This document shows, piece by piece, positions 20,525 through 24,500 of a stretch of 24,500 nt of DNA. The notes below the pieces were generated by a model, which made no database searches, was not told where the DNA came from, and saw nothing but the letters and a program-made list of their open reading frames with translations. Every line of letters begins with the position of its first letter. The first letter of the stretch is position 1. Position numbers and translations under genes: made by a program. This DNA comes from RGIG426 sp045643425 (GTDB taxonomy: Bacteria > Bacillota > Clostridia > Oscillospirales > Acutalibacteraceae), in NCBI GenBank assembly GCA_045643425.1, contig JAZUKW010000026.1, positions 1 to 24,500 of the forward strand, in the 5' to 3' direction.

Positions 20525-21193
20525 GTGCGTTCGTTGTTTGAAACGCATTTTCACACGTCTGAAACCAGCTCCTGCGGCTCGGTGCCTGCAGCGGAGGGTG
20601 TGCGCGCCTACAAAGAAAAAGGCTATGACGGTATTGTGGTGACTGACCACTACTATTACGGCTTTTTCGACAAGCTGACCTGCGATTGGAGTCAAAAGGC
20701 GGCGGCGTGGCTTTCCGGTTATTACACGGCGCAAGCGGAGGGCGAGCGCGTCGGAATGACGGTGCTGCTCGGTATGGAGTGGCGCTGCCGCAACTCGTGG
20801 GAGGACTATCTTGTCTACGGGTTTTCCGAGCAGGATATTTTCGCTATGCCCGAGCTGCCCGATTTGTCGCCGGCGGCGTTTTGTGCGCTGGCGCACGAGC
20901 GCGGCTGGATGGTGTTTCAGGCGCATCCGTTTCGTCCGCACTTAAAGCGGCTTGACCCGACGCTGCTCGACGGCGTCGAGGTCTACAACGGCAACCCGCG
21001 TCATCAGTCGCGCAACGAGATCGCCGAAGCCTTTGCGAAACAAAACGGGCTTTTGATGCTCTCCGGCTCGGATTTTCACGAGTGGGAGGATCTGGCGCGC
21101 GGCGGCGTGTTTTTGGACGGAGACGTGAAAACGATTGCCGATTTTACGGCGGCGCTTCGTGCGGGCTCCCCCGCGCGGGTGGAGACCCCGTAA
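20525..21193 (+). CDS. PHP-domain phosphoesterase-like protein
   Basis: A 222-residue protein with the PHP metal-binding plan: ETHFHTSETSSCG (motif 1, H8 and H10), VVTDHYY (motif 2), AHPFRPH (motif 3) and SGSDFHEW (motif 4). PHP domains are trinuclear metal hydrolases acting on phosphoesters, as in histidinol phosphatase and polymerase proofreading domains; the substrate here is unknown. The start is the GTG at 20525, with GAGGAGG in the end of the preceding gene, which stops two bases before. No hairpin terminator follows; the next promoter begins 28 bases later. Fold confidence is high, function open. Confidence 0.88.
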   Translation: MRSLFETHFHTSETSSCGSVPAAEGVRAYKEKGYDGIVVTDHYYYGFFDKLTCDWSQKAAAWLSGYYTAQAEGERVGMTVLLGMEWRCRNSWEDYLVYGFSEQDIFAMPELPDLSPAAFCALAHERGWMVFQAHPFRPHLKRLDPTLLDGVEVYNGNPRHQSRNEIAEAFAKQNGLLMLSGSDFHEWEDLARGGVFLDGDVKTIADFTAALRAGSPARVETP

Positions 21194-21220
21194 AAAAATG
21201 TGCAAAAAACGAAATAAGTG

Positions 21221-21250
21221 TTGACAAACTATAGAAATATAGTATATAAT
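21221..21250 (+). promoter_or_regulatory. Strong promoter for yceD-rpmF with internal inverted repeat
   Basis: Consensus TTGACA (21221-21226), an 18-base spacer and consensus TATAAT (21245-21250). The spacer contains the inverted repeat ACTATA-GAAA-TATAGT (21228-21243), which could be a control site or simply AT-rich spacer. Confidence 0.88.
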
Positions 21251-21308
21251 AGTCTCCGTGTTTGAGAGCCATACGCATTTGGCCTGCGGAAAAAGGAGGT
21301 CAAAACGT

Positions 21309-21800
21309 ATGAAATGGGACGTACGCTCCGTGTTTACGGGTGCCGCGCCGCATCTGCCGATCGAAGACAAGCTGGATCTTTCCGACTTTGTGTTCCAGGG
21401 CAGTTGCCCGTTTCGCGAGCCGGTTTCGGTCGTCGGAACGGTGGACGGTGCGGGAAGTGTCGTGTTGCTCCGCGCCGACGTATCCTTTCGGATGGACGGC
21501 GTGTGTGACCGGTGCCTCGCGCCTACGACGTACGAGGGTTCGTTTTCCATCGAACGCGTGCTTGTGACCTCAACCGAAAACGAAAGCGACGAGCTGGTGG
21601 TAGTCGATCAGTTCCTGCTTGACCTGGATGACCTCGTTAAAGCGGAAATCTGGATGGAGCTTCCCACCAAAACGCTCTGTCGTGAAGACTGTCGGGGATT
21701 GTGTCCCTCTTGTGGGCAAAACCTCAACGAGGGGCAGTGCGGGTGCTCCGGCAAAACTATTGACCCGCGTCTGGCGGCCTTGGCGGATTGCCTTGACTGA
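21309..21800 (+). CDS. yceD: YceD/DUF177 family protein
   Basis: A 163-residue protein of the YceD (DUF177) family, nearly always found beside the L32 ribosomal protein gene and linked to rRNA and ribosome assembly in several organisms. Cysteine pairs CDRC (about 72-75) and a C-terminal cluster CREDCRGLCPSCG...CGC (about 129-150) suggest bound zinc, as is common in Firmicutes versions. The start at ATG 21309 follows AAAGGAGG by nine bases; the frame extends upstream to 21258 but has no second site. L32 follows after 39 bases on the same transcript. Confidence 0.92.
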   Translation: MKWDVRSVFTGAAPHLPIEDKLDLSDFVFQGSCPFREPVSVVGTVDGAGSVVLLRADVSFRMDGVCDRCLAPTTYEGSFSIERVLVTSTENESDELVVVDQFLLDLDDLVKAEIWMELPTKTLCREDCRGLCPSCGQNLNEGQCGCSGKTIDPRLAALADCLD

Positions 21801-21839
21801 CAGATTTTAATATTGTAAAATCTACAAGGAGGTGCTGAC

Positions 21840-22025
21840 ATGGCGGTACCGGCGAGAAAAAGCTCAAAAGCCAGACGCGACAAACGTCGCAATAACGTGT
21901 GGAAGATGGATGCTCCGGCTCTGATGAAATGCCCGAACTGCGGCGAATACAAGCGCGCGCATCGACTTTGCCCGGCCTGTGGTTATTACAACGGCAAGCA
22001 GGTTGTCAAAATCGAGGAAAAATAA
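21840..22025 (+). CDS. rpmF: 50S ribosomal protein L32
   Basis: A 61-residue basic protein beginning MAVPARKSSKARRDKRR, the standard L32 opening. Two zinc-ribbon halves CPNC and CPAC (about 30-33 and 43-46) show the zinc-binding C+ form of L32. It sits in the large ribosomal subunit near the peptidyl transferase centre. ATG 21840 follows AAGGAGG. A terminator lies 14 bases downstream, closing the yceD-rpmF unit. Confidence 0.98.
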   Translation: MAVPARKSSKARRDKRRNNVWKMDAPALMKCPNCGEYKRAHRLCPACGYYNGKQVVKIEEK

Positions 22026-22039
22026 ATCCATACGAAACG

Positions 22040-22074
22040 GGGAGGAGTATTCACATATTCCTCCCTTTATTTTT
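22040..22074 (+). terminator. Rho-independent terminator
   Basis: GGGAGGAGTAT pairs with ATATTCCTCCC (one G-U pair) around a TCAC loop, followed by TTTATTTTT, just after the L32 gene. Confidence 0.88.
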
Positions 22075-22103
22075 GAAACTTTCCGAGGCAAGGAGGTGGG
22101 CGC

Positions 22104-23399
22104 GTGTCCGTTTTGATTTCCGGAGTGGAGCCGAAAAGCCCGGCGGCGAAAAAAAGAATACGTCCCGGCGACGAGCTGCTTTCTGTCAACGGACACGAGA
22201 TCGCCGACGTGCTGGATTATCGGTTTTATATTACCGACGAGCGGCTGACACTCTCGGTCAAGACCCCGAAAAAAGTGCGCGAGGTCAAATTGCATCTGCG
22301 CGAGGGGCAGGAACCGGGGCTGTCGTTTGATACCTATTTAATGGACAAGCAGCGTTCCTGCCGCAACAACTGCATTTTCTGCTTTATCGACCAATTACCG
22401 AAAGGTATGCGCGAGACGCTGTATTTTAAAGACGACGACAGTCGGCTGTCGTTTTTGTTCGGCAACTACATCACGCTCACGAACCTGACCGAGCACGAAA
22501 TCGAGCGTATTATCGCGATGCACATAAGCCCGGTGAACGTATCGGTGCACACCACCGACCCCGAACTGCGGTGCAAGATGATGAACAACCGCTTTGCGGG
22601 GGAAAGTCTTTCTACTTTACGCCGCTTTGCGGATGCGGGACTTGCCATGAACGTGCAGCTGGTGCTGGTTCCCGGTTATAACGACGGCGAGAGCCTGTCG
22701 CGTACGCTCGAAGACCTGCTTTCCTACCGCCCGGCGCTGCAAAGCGTGGCGGCGGTGCCGGTGGGACTGACGAAGCATAGGGAAGGGCTGACCCCTTTAC
22801 GGCTGTTTACCGCGGAGGAAGCCGCCGACACCATCGACCGCATCGAAAAAATCGCCGATCGGCTGGAAAAAGAGTGCGGCGACCGCCTCTTTTACGCGTC
22901 GGACGAGTGGTATTCGCTCGCAAATCGTCCGCTTCCCGCTCTCGACAAGTACGGGGAGCTCTATCAGCTTGAAAACGGCGTCGGGATGAGCGCGCTGTTT
23001 AAGGACGAGGTGCAAACCGCGCTTGCGGACGTCGATACCGCCGCGCCGACGGGCAAAAAAACCGTCGCGACCGGCGTGCTGGCCGCGCCGCTCATCCGCG
23101 AATGTGTTGAGGCGGTCAAAGCAAAATTCCCGACGCTCGACGCCGAGGTGAAGCCCATTCGCAACGACTTTTTCGGCGAGAGCATCACCGTGACCGGCCT
23201 TGTGACCGGTGGCGACCTTATTGCACAGCTGAAAGACGGCTGCGGCGACCGACTGCTTATTCCGTCGTCGATGCTGCGGCACGAGGGCGATCTGTTTTTA
23301 GACGACGTGTCGGTCGAGGACGTAAAAAATGCGCTTTCGGCGGAGGTCTGCGTGACCGACGGCTCGGGCGAAAGCTTTGTGAAAGCGTTGTTAGAGTAA
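22104..23399 (+). CDS. DUF512 PDZ/radical-SAM-like iron-sulfur protein
   Basis: A 431-residue protein with an N-terminal PDZ-like domain (about 1-66), a radical-SAM-like core with CRNNCIFC (C86, C90, C93; the CxxxCxxC cluster site), and the DUF512 C-terminal region (about 230-430). This combination is a conserved Clostridia and Actinobacteria family of unproven function, usually encoded beside the GTPase Der, which suggests a link to ribosome assembly or RNA modification (inference). The start is a GTG at 22104 after AAGGAGGTGGGCGC. Der follows after 25 bases, probably on the same transcript. No membrane segment. Confidence 0.92.
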   Translation: MSVLISGVEPKSPAAKKRIRPGDELLSVNGHEIADVLDYRFYITDERLTLSVKTPKKVREVKLHLREGQEPGLSFDTYLMDKQRSCRNNCIFCFIDQLPKGMRETLYFKDDDSRLSFLFGNYITLTNLTEHEIERIIAMHISPVNVSVHTTDPELRCKMMNNRFAGESLSTLRRFADAGLAMNVQLVLVPGYNDGESLSRTLEDLLSYRPALQSVAAVPVGLTKHREGLTPLRLFTAEEAADTIDRIEKIADRLEKECGDRLFYASDEWYSLANRPLPALDKYGELYQLENGVGMSALFKDEVQTALADVDTAAPTGKKTVATGVLAAPLIRECVEAVKAKFPTLDAEVKPIRNDFFGESITVTGLVTGGDLIAQLKDGCGDRLLIPSSMLRHEGDLFLDDVSVEDVKNALSAEVCVTDGSGESFVKALLE

Positions 23400-23424
23400 G
23401 ATTTCTGAAAGGATGGTGGAGTGT

Positions 23425-24500
23425 ATGGCAAAACCCATTGTGGCGGTCGTCGGCCGCCCGAACGTGGGCAAATCCACCCTGTTTAATAAGCTGATCGGAC
23501 AGCGCCTGGCGATCGTAAAGGATACGCCGGGTGTTACCCGCGACCGCATTTTTGCGCCCTGCGAGTGGGGCGGGCGACAATTCTTGCTGGCCGATACCGG
23601 CGGTATCGAGCCGCGCACCGACGATATGATCCTGTCGAAAATGCGGGAGCAGGCACAGCTGGCTATCGATCAGGCGGACGTGATCGTGTTGGTGACGGAT
23701 CTGCGCTCCGGCGTGACCGCCAACGATGCGGACGTGGCGGCGATGCTGCAAAGAAGCGGCAAGCCGATCGTGCTTTGTGTCAACAAGTGTGATACGCTCG
23801 GCGCGCCGTCGGCGGATTTTTATGAGTTTTATAATTTAGGGCTCGGCGATCCGATCGCGGTGTCGTCCGTTCACGGCCACGGCACCGGCGATTTGCTCGA
23901 CGCGGTGATTTCCTACTTCCCGCCGGAAACCGCGGAGGAGGATAACGCCGACGATTCCATTCGCGTGGCGGTCATCGGCAAGCCGAACGCCGGCAAAAGC
24001 TCGCTCGTCAACAAGATCGTCGGCTTTGACCGCAGCATCGTGTCGGATATGGCGGGAACGACGCGCGACGCGCTCGATACGCCCGTTTCCAACGAACACG
24101 GCGATTTTGTCTTTATCGACACCGCCGGACTTCGCCGCCAAAGCAAGGTGGATTCCGACGTGGAAAAATACAGCATTCTCCGCGCGCAAATGGCGATCGA
24201 ACGCGCCGACGTGTGCGTCATTATGATCGACGGCGTGGAGGGCTTCACCGAGCAGGACAGCAAGGTGGCGGGTCTTGCCCACGAAGCGGGCAAGGCGTGC
24301 ATTATCGCGGTCAACAAGTGGGATGCGGTGGAAAAGGATACCCACACGATGGATCAGATGCGCAAAAAGCTGGAAAACGATTTCAGCTTTATGGCGTACG
24401 CGCCGTTCATCTTCATTTCCGCCAAAACCGGACAGCGGCTCGACCGTCTGTTTGAGCTGATCAAGTACGTGCGCGAGCAAAACACCATGCGCATTTCCAC
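23425..24500 (+). CDS. der: Ribosome-assembly GTPase Der, 3'-truncated by window
   Basis: The first 358 codons of Der (EngA), open to the last base. Two tandem GTPase domains are visible: the first with GRPNVGKS (10-17), DTGG and NKCD, the second with GKPNAGKS, DTAGLRR and NKWD. The KH-like C-terminal domain lies beyond the window; the usual full length is about 440. Der is essential for maturation of the 50S ribosomal subunit. ATG 23425 is preceded by AAAGGA at 23408 and GGTGGAG nearer, either of which could serve. It follows the DUF512 gene, its normal neighbour. Confidence 0.97.
   Translation, partial: MAKPIVAVVGRPNVGKSTLFNKLIGQRLAIVKDTPGVTRDRIFAPCEWGGRQFLLADTGGIEPRTDDMILSKMREQAQLAIDQADVIVLVTDLRSGVTANDADVAAMLQRSGKPIVLCVNKCDTLGAPSADFYEFYNLGLGDPIAVSSVHGHGTGDLLDAVISYFPPETAEEDNADDSIRVAVIGKPNAGKSSLVNKIVGFDRSIVSDMAGTTRDALDTPVSNEHGDFVFIDTAGLRRQSKVDSDVEKYSILRAQMAIERADVCVIMIDGVEGFTEQDSKVAGLAHEAGKACIIAVNKWDAVEKDTHTMDQMRKKLENDFSFMAYAPFIFISAKTGQRLDRLFELIKYVREQNTMRIS

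Overview
The window reads as a piece of a Clostridia genome, most likely an Oscillospirales/Ruminococcaceae-type gut or rumen anaerobe. The signs are G+C-rich coding sequence combined with Firmicutes-style AGGAGG ribosome-binding sites, TTGACA/TATAAT promoters with 17-base spacers and short GC-hairpin terminators. A dockerin-type module on a secreted SpoIID-domain protein, a DacF-like carboxypeptidase, a DUF512 radical-SAM protein next to Der, and YceD next to L32 all fit. The assignment is inference; no rRNA gene is present.

Layout. 1-1602: the 3' end of a WG-repeat-like protein, a strong terminator, then about 300 bases of paired-hairpin repeat elements, a second terminator and a possible gene scrap on the minus strand. 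1603-4192: independent small genes for a metallophosphoesterase, an FMN-binding PPOX-fold protein, a half-size EamA-type transporter behind an attenuator-like leader, and a PAP2 phosphatase. 4214-8124: an OmpR-family regulator and histidine kinase, overlapping by 8 bases, followed by a membrane-anchored HtrA/DegP-type protease with its own promoter; this suggests envelope or secretion stress control like CssRS-HtrA. 8146-8384: tRNA-Leu(CAA) with promoter and terminator, then a palindrome cluster. 8449-11868: a DAACS-type symporter with an extra N-terminal ATPase-like domain, and a convergent NhaC-type antiporter.

11870-14850 is visibly AT-richer and looks acquired. It holds a Fic-family protein whose catalytic histidine is replaced by glutamine, with an 11-base perfect inverted repeat around its -10 box, and a lipoprotein with a PASTA-like motif and a 24-bp tandem repeat. 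A hairpin resembling the adjacent tRNA-Pro anticodon arm follows. 14854-17766: tRNA-Pro(GGG), a dockerin-SpoIID protein and, divergently, a D-alanyl-D-alanine carboxypeptidase. 17889-21193: glucose-6-phosphate isomerase, then a tight run of a P-loop protein, a CofE-like ligase and a PHP-domain protein. 21221-24500: YceD and ribosomal protein L32, then DUF512 and the GTPase Der, which runs off the end.

Most of the window is housekeeping. The parts most worth following are the Fic unit and its operator-like repeat, the attenuated transporter, the kinase-domain/transporter fusion, the paired-hairpin elements and the CofE-like/P-loop/PHP cluster. I did not find a clear multi-gene defence or biosynthetic system.
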